Counted from the stretch's first letter, positions 47,094 through 60,552 are shown. The stretch is DNA of 64,000 bases from Streptomyces lucensis JCM 4490 (GCF_014650035.1 NZ_BMUE01000001.1:806001-870000); one strand, 5' to 3'. The notes: a model not told the origin generated them from the letters alone. Numbers and translations are program-made.

Positions 47094-47217
47094 AGAACCC
47101 GGGATGGAGTCGAGGACCGTGATGCGACGGTCCGCCGGCGTGAGGTATCGATCACTCGGCCCGGGACTACGCTCGTCCATGACGACACCTGCCCCCTGTG
47201 AAAGCGGAGTTGCCGCC

Positions 47218-47655
47218 ATGCCGTCCAAAGACGCCCGGAACCTTCTGCAGATCGCTGTGCCCGCAGCGGCTGCGGGCGCGATCGCAGTCGCCGTGAGCGC
47301 TGCTGTCGCGGGGGGCAAGGGTGCGCTCGGTGCGGCCGTCGGCACGGTGCTGGCCATCCTGTTCATGGGAATCGGCCTCTTCGTGCTGCAGTGGACGGCA
47401 AAAACGCTCCCGCAGCTGTTCCAGGCCATGGGGCTGATGCTCTACATGGCTCAGCTGCTGCTCCTCCTGATCTTCCTCGCCGTCTTCAAGGGCACTTCTC
47501 TCTTCAACGCGAAGGCGTTCGCCGTGTCGCTCGTCGTCACGACGGTCGCGTGGATGGCCGCGCAGGCCCGGGCGTACATGAAGGCCAAGATCTTCTATGT
47601 CGACCCCGACTCCGCGAAGAGTGAGAAGCCCGAGAAGTCAGGGCCGAAGTCGTGA
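47218..47655 (+). CDS. atpI: ATP synthase protein I
   Basis: A 145-residue membrane protein with four hydrophobic segments, the small first gene of many F1Fo operons, thought to help c-ring assembly. ATG 47218 was chosen since CGGAG lies ten bases upstream and the length fits the family; ATG 47179 and ORF starts further up lack a site. The C terminus is a charged EKPEK tail. A 225-base gap separates it from atpB and could hold an internal promoter. Confidence 0.85.
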   Translation: MPSKDARNLLQIAVPAAAAGAIAVAVSAAVAGGKGALGAAVGTVLAILFMGIGLFVLQWTAKTLPQLFQAMGLMLYMAQLLLLLIFLAVFKGTSLFNAKAFAVSLVVTTVAWMAAQARAYMKAKIFYVDPDSAKSEKPEKSGPKS

Positions 47656-47880
47656 GGGGTAGGGGCGGGATAAAGGCCTGTGAGATCTCCTGCTATCGTC
47701 CGGTGCCAACTGCGGCATCGCGGGCGCGGGCAACAGAGCTGACGCCTGCTCAATCGCGAGGCTCAATGCCCCCTAGCCGCCCCCACATCCGTAACACCAG
47801 TCCGGTGCCGATCCGCGGCCGTGTGCCGCGCCGACACAACGAGGTTGCCGTATCTATGCGCCACGATGAAGGAGCCCGCG

Positions 47881-48702
47881 GTGAGTGCTGATCCGACGCA
47901 GACGCTCGCTTTCGACACGAGCTGCCACCTGTTCGACGGGTGCGGCTTCCCGGCTCCGGGCCTGCACTCGTTCCTGTTCCAGCCGCTCTGGGGCGACGCG
48001 GACAGCAACTTGTACTTCAACAAGACGATGCTGCTGGCGCTTCTCGGGTCCATCATCATCGTGGGCTTCTTCTGGGCCGCCTTCGCCAAGCCGAAGGTCG
48101 TCCCGGGCAAGCTCCAGCTGGTGGCCGAAGCCGGTTACGACTTCGTGCGCCGCGGTGTCGTCTACGAGACCATCGGCAAGAAGGAAGGCGAGAAGTACGT
48201 CCCGCTGGTCGTCTCGCTCTTCTTCTTCGTCTGGATGATGAACCTCTGGTCGATCATCCCGGTCGCCGCCTTCCCCGTCACGGCGATCATCTCGTACCCC
48301 GCCGTCCTGGCCGGTATCGTCTACGTCCTCTGGGTCTCGCTGACGTTCAAGAAGCACGGCTTCGTCGGCGCCTTCAAGAACTTCACCGGCTACGACAAGA
48401 CGCTCGGCCCGGTGCTGCCGCTGTCGATGACGATCGAGTTCTTCTCGAACCTCCTGGTGCGGCCCTTCACCCACGCCGTGCGACTCTTCGCGAACATGTT
48501 CGCCGGTCACACGCTGCTCCTGCTCTTCACGATCGCCAGCTGGTACATGCTGAACGGTATCGGTATCGCCTACTCCGGTGTCTCGTTCGTGATGGTCATC
48601 GTGATGACCGCCTTCGAGCTCTTCATCCAGGCTGTCCAGGCGTACGTCTTCGTGCTACTGACCTGCAGCTACATCCAGGGCGCGCTCGCCGAGCACCACT
48701 GA
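47881..48702 (+). CDS. atpB: ATP synthase subunit a
   Basis: A 273-residue Fo stator subunit that forms the proton half-channels. The essential Arg lies in LVRPFTHAVRLFANMFAGH and the C-terminal helix has FIQAVQAYVFVLLTCSYI. GTG 47881 follows AAGGAG at 47869-47874; the ATG at 47866 would add five residues and lacks a site. The N-terminal CHLFDGCGF segment is periplasmic-side sequence seen in actinobacterial homologues. Confidence 0.96.
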   Translation: MSADPTQTLAFDTSCHLFDGCGFPAPGLHSFLFQPLWGDADSNLYFNKTMLLALLGSIIIVGFFWAAFAKPKVVPGKLQLVAEAGYDFVRRGVVYETIGKKEGEKYVPLVVSLFFFVWMMNLWSIIPVAAFPVTAIISYPAVLAGIVYVLWVSLTFKKHGFVGAFKNFTGYDKTLGPVLPLSMTIEFFSNLLVRPFTHAVRLFANMFAGHTLLLLFTIASWYMLNGIGIAYSGVSFVMVIVMTAFELFIQAVQAYVFVLLTCSYIQGALAEHH

Positions 48703-49023
<321 letters not shown>

Positions 49024-49057
49024 CCCGACCGTCGCCCTTTAGACGAAAGGCACTGAT

Positions 49058-49603
49058 ATGAGCCCCCTGGTTCAGCTCGCGGCTGAGGAGGCCGAAAACC
49101 CCCTCATCCCGCCGATCCCAGAGCTCGTCATCGGCCTCATCGCCTTCGTCATCGTCTTCGGCTTCCTCGCTAAGAAGCTCCTCCCGAACATCAACAAGGT
49201 TCTGGAAGAGCGCCGCGAAGCCATCGAGGGCGGTATCGAAAAGGCCGAGGCCGCACAGACCGAGGCCCAGAGCGTCCTTGAGCAGTACAAGGCCCAGCTC
49301 GCCGAGGCCCGGCACGAGGCCGCGCGTCTGCGCCAGGAGGCGCAGGAGCAGGGCGCCGCGCTCATCGCCGAGATGCGGGCCGAGGGCCAGCGGCAGCGCG
49401 AGGAGATCGTCGCCGCCGGTCACGCCCAGATCGAGGCCGACCGCAAGGCCGCCGCGGGCGCGCTCCGCCAGGACGTCGGCAAGCTCGCCACCGACCTGGC
49501 CGGCAAGCTCGTCGGCGAGTCCCTCGAGGACCACGCCCGCCAGAGCCGTGTCATCGACCGCTTCCTCGACGAGCTCGAGGAGAAGGCCGAGGCCACGCGA
49601 TGA
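49058..49603 (+). CDS. atpF: ATP synthase subunit b
   Basis: A 181-residue peripheral-stalk subunit. One membrane helix (residues about 22-42, ELVIGLIAFVIVFGFLA) is followed by a long charged coiled coil rich in Ala, Glu and Arg. ATG 49058 follows CGAAAGGC. Its TGA overlaps the atpH ATG. Confidence 0.96.
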   Translation: MSPLVQLAAEEAENPLIPPIPELVIGLIAFVIVFGFLAKKLLPNINKVLEERREAIEGGIEKAEAAQTEAQSVLEQYKAQLAEARHEAARLRQEAQEQGAALIAEMRAEGQRQREEIVAAGHAQIEADRKAAAGALRQDVGKLATDLAGKLVGESLEDHARQSRVIDRFLDELEEKAEATR

Positions 49604-50415
49604 ACGGAGCGAGCCGCGAGGCCCTGGCAGCCGCACTCGAGCGTCTCGACGCGCTGACGGACTCCACGTCCGTGGACGCCGCGCAGCTCGCCGACGAGCT
49701 GGCGGCCGTCACCGCGCTGCTCGACCGCGAGGCCGGCCTGCGACGGGTCCTCACCGACCCGGCGCAGCCCGGAGAGGCGAAGGCGCAGCTGGTCCAGCGC
49801 CTGATCGGCGGCCAGGTCAGCGGTACGACCGCCGACCTGGTGTCCGGGACCGCCCGGTCCCGCTGGTCGCAGCCCCGCGACCTGGTGGACGCGCTGGAGG
49901 AGCTGGCGAACATCGCCGACCTCACGGCCGCGCAGAAGGCGGGCACGCTCGACGACGTCGAGGACGAGCTGTTCCGGTTCGGCCGGATCGTCTCCTCCAG
50001 CACCGAGCTGCGCGCGGCACTGACCGACCGCAGCGCCGGAGCGCAGGCCAAGAACGAGCTGCTGCGCCGGCTCCTCGGCGGACGGGCCAAGCCCACCACC
50101 GAGCGCCTGGTCGCCCGCCTCGTGACCGCGCCGCGTGGACGTAGCCTGGAGACGGGACTGGAGTCCCTGTCCAAGCTCGCCGCCGACCGCCGGGACCGCA
50201 TGGTCGCCGTCGTGACCTCGGCGGTGCCGCTGAGCGACGGGCAGAAGCAGCGCCTCGGCGCCGCCCTGACCAAGCTCTACGGCCGCCGGATGCACCTCAA
50301 CCTGGACGTCGACCCCGAGGTCGTCGGCGGGATCCGGGTGCAGGTCGGTGACGAGGTCATCAACGGCTCCCTCGCGGACCGGCTGGAGGACGCGGCCCGC
50401 CGCATGGCGAGCTAG
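49600..50415 (+). CDS. atpH: ATP synthase subunit delta
   Basis: A 271-residue delta subunit, longer than the E. coli form by about 90 N-terminal residues as in other actinobacteria. The conserved C-terminal LNLDVDPEVVGGIRVQVGDEV block connects F1 to the stalk. ATG 49600 overlaps the atpF stop. A 140-base gap with a short GGGGGGA/TCCCCCC hairpin (50494-50514) precedes atpA. Confidence 0.95.
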   Translation: MNGASREALAAALERLDALTDSTSVDAAQLADELAAVTALLDREAGLRRVLTDPAQPGEAKAQLVQRLIGGQVSGTTADLVSGTARSRWSQPRDLVDALEELANIADLTAAQKAGTLDDVEDELFRFGRIVSSSTELRAALTDRSAGAQAKNELLRRLLGGRAKPTTERLVARLVTAPRGRSLETGLESLSKLAADRRDRMVAVVTSAVPLSDGQKQRLGAALTKLYGRRMHLNLDVDPEVVGGIRVQVGDEVINGSLADRLEDAARRMAS

Positions 50416-50556
50416 CAGCACCTCGGTAATTCGAGAAAACGCAAGACGTACTTACGGCCCTGGTTGGGCCGTGCAGAGGATTCACCTCTTTCAGGGGGGA
50501 GTCCCCATCCCCCCCAAGTGAAACTTCGGGCCCAACAAGGAGAGCAGGGAACCCAG

Positions 50557-52149
50557 ATGGCGGAGCTCACGATCCGGCCGGAGGAGATCCGGGACGCGCT
50601 GGAGAATTTCGTCCAGTCGTACAAGCCGGACGCGGCCTCGCGCGAGGAGGTCGGTACGGTCACCGTCGCCGGCGACGGTATCGCCAAGATCGAGGGTCTG
50701 CCCTCGGCCATGGCGAACGAGCTGCTGAAGTTCGAGGACGGCTCCCTCGGTCTCGCGCTGAACCTGGAAGAGCGCGAGATCGGTGCCGTCGTACTCGGCG
50801 AGTTCAGCGGTATCGAGGAGGGTCAGCCGGTCACGCGCACCGGTGAGGTCCTCTCCGTCGCGGTCGGCGAGGGCTACCTCGGCCGTGTCGTCGACCCGCT
50901 CGGCAACCCGATCGACGGCCTCGGCGAGATCGAGACGTCCGGCCGCCGCGCCCTCGAGCTGCAGGCCCCCACGGTCATGCAGCGCAAGTCGGTGCACGAG
51001 CCGATGGAGACCGGCTACAAGGCCGTCGACGCGATGACCCCGATCGGCCGTGGTCAGCGTCAGCTGATCATCGGTGACCGCCAGACCGGCAAGACCGCCC
51101 TGGCCGTCGACACGATCATCAACCAGCGCGACAACTGGCGCTCGGGCGACCCGAAGAAGCAGGTCCGCTGCATCTACGTCGCCATCGGCCAGAAGGGCTC
51201 CACCATCGCCGGCGTGCGCCGCGCGCTGGAGGAGAACGGCGCCCTGGAGTACACGACCATCGTCGCCGCCCCGGCGTCCGACCCGGCCGGCTTCAAGTAC
51301 CTGGCGCCGTACACCGGTTCGGCCATCGGTCAGCAGTGGATGTACGAGGGCAAGCACGTCCTCATCATCTTCGACGACCTGTCGAAGCAGGCCGACGCCT
51401 ACCGCGCCGTGTCGCTGCTGCTGCGCCGCCCGCCGGGCCGTGAGGCCTACCCGGGTGACGTCTTCTACCTGCACTCCCGTCTGCTGGAGCGCTGCGCCAA
51501 GCTCTCCGACGACATGGGCGCCGGTTCGATGACCGGTCTGCCGATCGTCGAGACCAAGGCCAACGACGTCTCGGCGTTCATCCCGACCAACGTCATCTCC
51601 ATCACCGACGGCCAGTGCTTCCTGGAGTCGGACCTGTTCAACGCCGGTCAGCGCCCCGCGCTGAACGTCGGTATCTCCGTCTCCCGAGTCGGTGGTTCCG
51701 CGCAGCACAAGGCGATGCGCCAGGTCTCCGGCCGCCTCCGTGTCGACCTCGCCCAGTTCCGTGAGCTGGAGGCGTTCGCAGCCTTCGGTTCCGACCTGGA
51801 CGCGGCCTCGAAGGCCCAGCTGGAGCGCGGCCAGCGCATGGTCGAGCTGCTGAAGCAGGACCAGTACCAGCCGATGTCGACCGAGGACCAGGTCGTCTCC
51901 GTCTGGGCCGGCACCAACGGCCGCATGGACGACGTGCCGGTCGCCGACGTCCGCCGCTTCGAGCGCGAGCTGCTGGACTACCTGCACCGCAAGGAGTCGG
52001 GCCTGCTGACCTCCATCCGCGAGGGCGCCAAGATGTCGGACGACACGATCCAGGCGATCGACGACGCGGTGGCGGAGTTCAAGAAGCAGTTCGAGACCTC
52101 GGACGGCAAGCTGCTCGGCGAGGACACTCCTGCCGCTGCTTCCAAGTGA
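50557..52149 (+). CDS. atpA: ATP synthase subunit alpha
   Basis: A 530-residue F1 subunit with the regulatory nucleotide site. Walker A is GDRQTGKT with Lys179, and the ALP-type segment VSRVGGSAQ near residue 370 is conserved. ATG 50557 follows AAGGAG at a long spacing, with GGGAAC nearer; the frame is open to 50464 but that part is intergenic. It lies between atpH and atpG in the standard order. Confidence 0.97.
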   Translation: MAELTIRPEEIRDALENFVQSYKPDAASREEVGTVTVAGDGIAKIEGLPSAMANELLKFEDGSLGLALNLEEREIGAVVLGEFSGIEEGQPVTRTGEVLSVAVGEGYLGRVVDPLGNPIDGLGEIETSGRRALELQAPTVMQRKSVHEPMETGYKAVDAMTPIGRGQRQLIIGDRQTGKTALAVDTIINQRDNWRSGDPKKQVRCIYVAIGQKGSTIAGVRRALEENGALEYTTIVAAPASDPAGFKYLAPYTGSAIGQQWMYEGKHVLIIFDDLSKQADAYRAVSLLLRRPPGREAYPGDVFYLHSRLLERCAKLSDDMGAGSMTGLPIVETKANDVSAFIPTNVISITDGQCFLESDLFNAGQRPALNVGISVSRVGGSAQHKAMRQVSGRLRVDLAQFRELEAFAAFGSDLDAASKAQLERGQRMVELLKQDQYQPMSTEDQVVSVWAGTNGRMDDVPVADVRRFERELLDYLHRKESGLLTSIREGAKMSDDTIQAIDDAVAEFKKQFETSDGKLLGEDTPAAASK

Positions 52150-52170
52150 CGTAAGGAAGGGACCTGACTC

Positions 52171-53088
52171 ATGGGAGCCCAGCTCCGGGTCTACAAGCGT
52201 CGCATCCGATCCGTCAGCGCGACCAAGAAGATCACCAAGGCGATGGAGATGATCGCCGCCTCGCGCGTCGTCAAGGCGCAGCGCAAGGTGGCGGCCTCCA
52301 CGCCGTACGCGACCGAGCTGACGCGCGCGGTCACGGCGGTCGGTACGGGTTCGAACACCAAGCACTCGCTCACCACTGAGGCGGAGAACCCGGTCCGTGC
52401 CGCGGTCCTGCTCCTCACGAGCGACCGCGGTCTGGCCGGTGCCTTCAACTCCAACGCCATCAAGGCCGCGGAGCAGCTGACCGAGCGCCTGGAGCGCGAG
52501 GGCAAGCAGGTCGACACGTACATCGTCGGCCGGCGCGGTGTCGCCCACTACAACTTCCGCGAGCGCAAGATCGCGGAGTCGTTCACGGGCTTCACCGACG
52601 AGCCGTCGTACGCGGACGCCAAGAAGGTCGCGGCGCCCCTGATCGAGGCCATCGAGAAGGAGACGGCCGAGGGCGGCGTGGACGAGCTCCACATCGTCTT
52701 CACCGAGTTCGTCTCGATGATGACGCAGACCGCGCTCGACGCCCGGCTGCTGCCGCTGCGTCTGGACGAGGTCGCCGCGGAGGCAGCGCCCAAGGGCGAG
52801 ATCCTGCCGCTGTACGACTTCGAGCCCTCGGCGGAGGACGTCCTCGACGCCCTGCTGCCGCGGTACGTGGAAAGCCGGATCTACAACGCGCTGCTCCAGT
52901 CGGCCGCTTCGAAGCACGCCGCCACGCGGCGCGCGATGAAGTCGGCCACCGACAACGCGGGCGAGCTGATCAACACGCTCTCCCGTCTTGCCAACGCGGC
53001 CCGCCAGGCCGAAATCACCCAGGAAATCAGCGAGATCGTCGGTGGCGCGAGCGCCCTGGCCGACGCGACCGCGGGGAGTGACCGATAA
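52171..53088 (+). CDS. atpG: ATP synthase subunit gamma
   Basis: A 305-residue central shaft subunit with the conserved N-terminal [22 protein letters not shown] and C-terminal [15 protein letters not shown] helices. ATG 52171 follows AAGGAAGGG. The TAA stop is directly followed by the atpD ATG. Confidence 0.97.
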   Translation: MGAQLRVYKRRIRSVSATKKITKAMEMIAASRVVKAQRKVAASTPYATELTRAVTAVGTGSNTKHSLTTEAENPVRAAVLLLTSDRGLAGAFNSNAIKAAEQLTERLEREGKQVDTYIVGRRGVAHYNFRERKIAESFTGFTDEPSYADAKKVAAPLIEAIEKETAEGGVDELHIVFTEFVSMMTQTALDARLLPLRLDEVAAEAAPKGEILPLYDFEPSAEDVLDALLPRYVESRIYNALLQSAASKHAATRRAMKSATDNAGELINTLSRLANAARQAEITQEISEIVGGASALADATAGSDR

Positions 53089-54525
<1,437 letters not shown>

Positions 54526-54540
54526 GCCCCGCGCTCGTGT

Positions 54541-54567
54541 GAGGGGGCGGGCGCGTCCCGCCCCCTC
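54541..54567 (+). terminator. Hairpin between atpD and atpC
   Basis: GAGGGGGCGGG at 54541-54551 pairs with its complement at 54557-54567 around CGCGT. It lies within the operon and may weaken or process the transcript before atpC. Confidence 0.6.
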
Positions 54568-54635
54568 TCCCACGCCCATTAGAATTGACCCCAACACCCG
54601 GCACTACCGCCGGGTGGTGACCCGAGGAGCCACCC

Positions 54636-55010
54636 TTGGCTGCTGAGCTGCACGTCGAGCTGGTCGCCGCCGACCGCCAGGTCTGGTCCGGTGAGGCCAC
54701 CCTGGTCGTCGCGCGCACCACGTCCGGCGACATCGGCGTCATGCCCGGTCACCAGCCGCTGCTCGGTGTGCTGGAGTCGGGCCCGGTGACCATCCGTACG
54801 AGTGAAGGTGGAACGGTCGTCGCCGCGGTGCACGGCGGTTTCATCTCGTTCGCGGACAACAAGCTGTCCCTGCTGGCCGAGATCGCCGAGCTGTCGGACG
54901 AGATCGATGTCCAGCGCACGGAGCGGGAGCTGGAGCGCGCGAAGGCGGAGGGCGACGCCGCCGCCGAGCGCCGCGCGGACGTCCGACTGCGTGCCGCGGC
55001 GGCGCGCTGA
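54636..55010 (+). CDS. atpC: ATP synthase subunit epsilon
   Basis: A 124-residue epsilon subunit that couples F1 to the rotor and can inhibit ATP hydrolysis. The N-terminal beta sandwich has GDIGVMPGHQPLLGVL, and the C-terminal helical part (DVQRTERELERAKAEGD) is present. TTG 54636 follows CGAGGAG, and no other start gives the family length. Confidence 0.95.
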   Translation: MAAELHVELVAADRQVWSGEATLVVARTTSGDIGVMPGHQPLLGVLESGPVTIRTSEGGTVVAAVHGGFISFADNKLSLLAEIAELSDEIDVQRTERELERAKAEGDAAAERRADVRLRAAAAR

Positions 55011-55037
55011 ACCAGCCGCGCTGTACGTTGACGTCAC

Positions 55038-55082
55038 TCAGCCGCGGCCGGCCCGGAGCAATCCGGTGCCGGTCGCGGCTGA
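55038..55082 (+). terminator. Hairpin ending the atp operon
   Basis: TCAGCCGCG at 55038-55046 and its complement at 55074-55082, with further inner pairs, form a large stem. Confidence 0.65.
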
Positions 55083-55158
55083 GGCAGATGTAGGTGTTTT
55101 TTCCGTTTCATTACTCAGTCATAGAAGCAGCTTCGCTACCTAGGAGACGAGGAGGTCG

Positions 55159-55611
55159 GTGCCGATGATCCTCGCTCTGACTGTGTGCGGGATCGTGGTC
55201 GCGCTCGTGGTGGTGGGGCTGTTCCTGTTCGGACTGCGCCGCAGGCTGATCCAGCGCTCCGGCGGGACCTTCGACTGCTCCCTGCGCTGGGACGTGCCCG
55301 AGAAACCGGACACGGGCGGCAAGGGCTGGAGCTACGGCGTCGCCCGTTACAACGGCGACCGCATCGAGTGGTACCGCGTCTTCTCCTACGCCTTCCGCCC
55401 CCGCCGCACCCTGGAGCGTGCGCAGATCGAGGTGGCCGGGCGCCGGCTGCCCGACGGCGAGGAGGAGCTGGCGCTGCTGTCCGACTCGGTGGTCCTCGCC
55501 TGCACGCACCGGGGCACGCGCCTGGAGCTGGCGATGAGCGAGGACGCGCTGACCGGGTTCCTCGCGTGGCTTGAGGCGGCCCCGCCCGGGCAGCGGGTGA
55601 ACGTGGCGTAG
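55159..55611 (+). CDS. DUF2550-type membrane protein
   Basis: A 150-residue protein with one N-terminal membrane helix (LTVCGIVVALVVVGLFLFGL) and a beta-rich cytoplasmic domain (GGTFDCSLRWD, RYNGDRIEWYRVF). It fits the DUF2550 family, found after atpC in Streptomyces and mycobacteria. GTG 55159 follows GAGGAGG. Function unknown. Confidence 0.8.
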   Translation: MPMILALTVCGIVVALVVVGLFLFGLRRRLIQRSGGTFDCSLRWDVPEKPDTGGKGWSYGVARYNGDRIEWYRVFSYAFRPRRTLERAQIEVAGRRLPDGEEELALLSDSVVLACTHRGTRLELAMSEDALTGFLAWLEAAPPGQRVNVA

Positions 55612-55655
55612 CCGCATCCGCTCGCCCGGCCGGGGCCGGGGGAGCGAATGCGGCT
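55610..55655. terminator. Convergent terminator
   Basis: An arm at 55610-55623 pairs, with one mismatch, with 55642-55655 (AGCCGCAT/ATGCGGCT ends). It serves the converging DUF2550 and chitinase genes. Confidence 0.7.
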
Positions 55656-55669
55656 CGGCTGACACTCGC

Positions 55670-57490
<1,821 letters not shown>

Positions 57491-57558
57491 GCTGCGCCTC
57501 CCTCGTCATGGGGTGAGTGTCAGGGGCATGACTGAGCCTTCACGCCCCGGGTGCTGCG

Positions 57559-57600
57559 AGAGTAGAAAGGTCTGGACCACAGGTCAATAGGTCTGGACCA
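57559..57600 (-). promoter_or_regulatory. Chitinase promoter with 12-bp direct repeats
   Basis: On the minus strand TTGACC (57587-57582) and TACTCT (57564-57559) are 17 bases apart. TGGTCCAGACCT occurs twice, at 57600-57589 and 57579-57568, 21 bases apart. Such repeats are known in Streptomyces chitinase promoters and resemble DasR sites. Confidence 0.8.
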
Positions 57601-57795
57601 CTCACCCCGGACGCCCGATCGGGCCCCCAACTACGCGGCCGGAGCGTCCGCTTGACCCCGAGCGCACGACTCCGGCCCGGTCGGCACACGGCTGACGTGC
57701 GCCTTCGCCGCGCCCCCGGCGTCGGCGGCCTCCGATGCGCGAACGCGAGGGACGGGCGCTCGAAAACACGGTCGACAACCAGCGGGCGACCGGAC

Positions 57796-58311
57796 ATGAT
57801 CGTCGCGATGACACGCACCGACATGCCTCCCGCCTGGGACGAGCGCACGCAGCTGACCACCTTCCTCGACTACGTCCGCGCCACCGCGCGCGACAAGTGC
57901 GAGGACCTCTCCGCCGAGGACGCCCGCAAGGCGCTCCTGCCGGACTCTCCGCTGATGACCCTGAGCGGGCTGATCAACCACCTGCGCTGGGTCGAGTACT
58001 ACTGGTTCCGGGTCGTCTTCCTCGGGGAGGAGGACGAGGGCCCCTGGACCGACGAGGACCCGGACCGCGAGATGCGCATCGCCGTGGACCTCCCGCTGTC
58101 CCAGCTGCTCGCCGAGTACGCCGAGGAGTCCGCGCGGCACAACGAGCTGATCGCCGCGCACGACCTGGACACCGGCGCCCGGCGCAAGCAGAGCGACGGC
58201 CGCGCGGTCGACCTCCGCTGGATCCTGCTCCACCTCATCGAGGAGACCGCCCGGCACAACGGCCACCTCGACATCCTGCGCGAGCTGGCCGACGGGCGCA
58301 CCGGCGTCTGA
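57796..58311 (+). CDS. DinB/DUF664-family protein
   Basis: A 171-residue four-helix DinB-fold protein, related to mycothiol-dependent transferases. Possible metal ligands are His in LINHLRWVEYYW and the two His in ARHNGHLDIL. Starts at ATG 57796 or 57808; neither has a clear site. It is oriented away from the chitinase. Confidence 0.75.
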   Translation: MIVAMTRTDMPPAWDERTQLTTFLDYVRATARDKCEDLSAEDARKALLPDSPLMTLSGLINHLRWVEYYWFRVVFLGEEDEGPWTDEDPDREMRIAVDLPLSQLLAEYAEESARHNELIAAHDLDTGARRKQSDGRAVDLRWILLHLIEETARHNGHLDILRELADGRTGV

Positions 58312-58356
58312 ACGGGCCGGCGGCCCGGGGGCGTCCTTCCGGTGCGAAGAGGCCCC

Positions 58357-58929
58357 CTAACGCTCCCCGCCCGGCACCCACAGCACGTCGCCGACCTGCT
58401 TGTTCGCGATCCGGGCCAGGATGAACAGCAGGTCGGAGAGGCGGTTGAGGTAGGTCGCGGTGAGCGGGTTCATGGTCTCGCCGTGCGCCTCCAGGGCCGC
58501 CCAGGTGGAGCGCTCGGCCCGGCGGGCGACCGTGCAGGCCTGGTGCAGCAGCGCCGCGCCCGGCGTCCCGCCCGGCAGGATGAAGGAACGCAGCTTCGCC
58601 AGGCGCTCGTTGAAGCGGTCGCAGTCCGCCTCCAGCTTGTCGATGTAGAACTGCTCCACCCTGAGCGGCGGGAACTCCGGGTTCTCCACCACCGGTGTCG
58701 ACAGGTCCGCGCCCACGTCGAACAGATCGTTCTGGACGCGGGTGAGGACCTCGACGACGTCCTCCTGGAGGTTCCCCAGGGCGATCGCGGTGCCGAGCAC
58801 CGCGTTGGCCTCGTTGGCGTCCGCGTAGGCGGAGATCCTGAGGTCCGTCTTGGGCACCCGGCTCATGTCGCCGAGGTTGGTGGTGCCCTTGTCGCCGGTC
58901 CGGGTGTAGATGCGCGTCAGATTGACCAT
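58357..58929 (-). CDS. PduO-type cob(I)alamin adenosyltransferase
   Basis: A 190-residue trimeric enzyme that makes adenosylcobalamin from cob(I)alamin and ATP. The ATP-binding TRTGDKGTTNLGDMSRV is near the N terminus and the RRAERSTW helix carries the catalytic Arg and Glu. The ATG at 58929 is preceded by an unremarkable site. It is read together with the ABC genes behind it on the minus strand, though function differs. Confidence 0.92.
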   Translation of the reverse strand: MVNLTRIYTRTGDKGTTNLGDMSRVPKTDLRISAYADANEANAVLGTAIALGNLQEDVVEVLTRVQNDLFDVGADLSTPVVENPEFPPLRVEQFYIDKLEADCDRFNERLAKLRSFILPGGTPGAALLHQACTVARRAERSTWAALEAHGETMNPLTATYLNRLSDLLFILARIANKQVGDVLWVPGGER

Positions 58930-58942
58930 GAGCCCAGCGTAG

Positions 58943-59692
58943 TTACGCCCCGGCCCTCCGGAACACTCGTGTGCCCACCGTCACGGCACCCACCGCGGAA
59001 GCGACCGCCACGAGGACGCCCCAGAGCATGTGCGCGCTCGTGTACCGGCCGACGTAGGCGTCGCGCACGGCGTCCACCAGGTAGCGGAACGGCACGAAGT
59101 GCGAGAGGACGTCCAGCCAGCCCGGGGCGAGGGTCATCGGCAGCACCAGACCGGACAGCAGCATCGACGGCATCGACACCGCGTTGATCAGCGGGCCGAA
59201 CTCCTGCGGCGAGGCGACCTTCATGCCCAGCGCGTACGACAGCGAGGCCAGCGACAGGGTGAGCAGGGCGACGAAGGCGAAGCCGATCAGGACGCCGCCG
59301 GCCGGCGCGCGCAGCCCCATCGCCAGCGCGGCCAGCACCAGCAGCACCGCCTGGAACACGAAGACGGTGGCGTCGCGCAGGACCCGGCCGAGGAGCAGCG
59401 CGAGGCGGCTGACCGGGGTCACCCGCATCCGCTCCTCCACCCCCTGGCCCTTCTCGACGATGACCGTGAAGCCCGCGAACAGCGCGCCGAGCAGGCCGAG
59501 TTGCAGCAGCAGGCCGGGCACGAGCACCTGCCAGGAAGTGCCCCTGCCGCCCAGCGGCAGGCCGGTGAGCAGCGGACCGAAGAAGAGCAGGTACAGCAAC
59601 GGCGTCAGCACCCCGAAGAGCAGGGCGAAGCGGGAGCGCAGGGACTGGCGCAGATAACGGCCGTAGACGAGGGCCGTGTCGTGGAGAAGCAT
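58943..59692 (-). CDS. ABC-2 type transporter permease
   Basis: A 249-residue membrane protein with six hydrophobic segments and the ABC-2 signature region RMRVTPVSRLALLLGR and MPSMLLSGLVLP. It pairs with the ATPase encoded just upstream (25 bases between them). Substrate is unknown, as in most drug or polyketide exporters of this family. Confidence 0.88.
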   Translation of the reverse strand: MLLHDTALVYGRYLRQSLRSRFALLFGVLTPLLYLLFFGPLLTGLPLGGRGTSWQVLVPGLLLQLGLLGALFAGFTVIVEKGQGVEERMRVTPVSRLALLLGRVLRDATVFVFQAVLLVLAALAMGLRAPAGGVLIGFAFVALLTLSLASLSYALGMKVASPQEFGPLINAVSMPSMLLSGLVLPMTLAPGWLDVLSHFVPFRYLVDAVRDAYVGRYTSAHMLWGVLVAVASAVGAVTVGTRVFRRAGA

Positions 59693-59717
59693 TCCGGGTC
59701 CTTTTCCGGCGGCGGGG

Positions 59718-60503
59718 CTAGACGGCGACGGGGGCGCCGTCGGCGGGCGCCGGGCCGCGCCCGGTGATGGCGAGGAACGTGTCCTGGAGCGTTGCGTCGG
59801 CCGAGCCCGTGTGCTCCAGCTTGAGCGCGCCCGGCGTGCCGTCGGCCACGACGACGCCCCGGTCGACGACGACCAGGCGGTCGGCGAGGGCGTCGGCCTC
59901 GTCCAGGTAGTGGGTGGTCAGGAAGACGGTGGTGCCGTGCCTGTCGCGCAGCCGGCGGACCAGGTCCCACAGGCCGGCGCGGCTCGCGGGGTCCAGGCCG
60001 GTCGTCGGCTCGTCCAGGAAGAGCACCCTGGGGCGGTGGGTGAGCGCCATCGCGATGTCCAGGCGGCGCCGCTGGCCTCCGGAGAGTGCGCCGGTGCGCC
60101 GGTCGAGCAGGCCGGCGAGGTCCAGCTCCCGGGCCAGTTCGCCCGCCCGCCCGACCGCCTCGGCCTTCGGCAGGCGGTACATCCGGCCCTGGGTGACCAG
60201 CTCCTCCCGCACGGTGACGTGCGGATCGACCCCGCCGGACTGGGCGACGTAGCCGATCACCCGGCGCACCCCGGCCGGATCGGCGGTCAGGTCGTGCCCG
60301 GCGACGGTGGCCGCGCCGCCGGTCGGCCGCAGCAGGGTGGTGAGCATCCGCAGGGTGGTCGTCTTGCCGGCGCCGTTGGGTCCGAGGAGGCCGACGATCT
60401 CGCCCTCCCGGACGGTCAGGTCGACGCACCGCACGGCCTCCACGGGCCCGGCCTTGGTCTGGAAGGTGCGGGCGAGGCCCGCCGCACTGATGACTGCTGC
60501 CAT
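59718..60503 (-). CDS. ABC transporter ATP-binding protein
   Basis: A 261-residue ATPase of the DrrA type. Walker A is GPNGAGKTTT, the signature is LSGGQRRRLD, and Walker B ends in LFLDEPTTGLD. ATG at 60503. It is divergent from the TetR gene at 60583 and the two share an operator-like dyad. Confidence 0.92.
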   Translation of the reverse strand: MAAVISAAGLARTFQTKAGPVEAVRCVDLTVREGEIVGLLGPNGAGKTTTLRMLTTLLRPTGGAATVAGHDLTADPAGVRRVIGYVAQSGGVDPHVTVREELVTQGRMYRLPKAEAVGRAGELARELDLAGLLDRRTGALSGGQRRRLDIAMALTHRPRVLFLDEPTTGLDPASRAGLWDLVRRLRDRHGTTVFLTTHYLDEADALADRLVVVDRGVVVADGTPGALKLEHTGSADATLQDTFLAITGRGPAPADGAPVAV

Positions 60504-60527
60504 GCCCCCAGAAAAACAGAGACACTA

Positions 60528-60552
60528 AAATTTTGCAATGACTCCAAAATTT
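60528..60552. promoter_or_regulatory. Operator-like dyad between ABC and TetR genes
   Basis: AAATTTTG at 60528-60535 mirrors CAAAATTT at 60545-60552 with a 9-base gap, in an A/T-rich patch amid G+C-rich DNA. It likely binds the TetR regulator. Confidence 0.65.
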
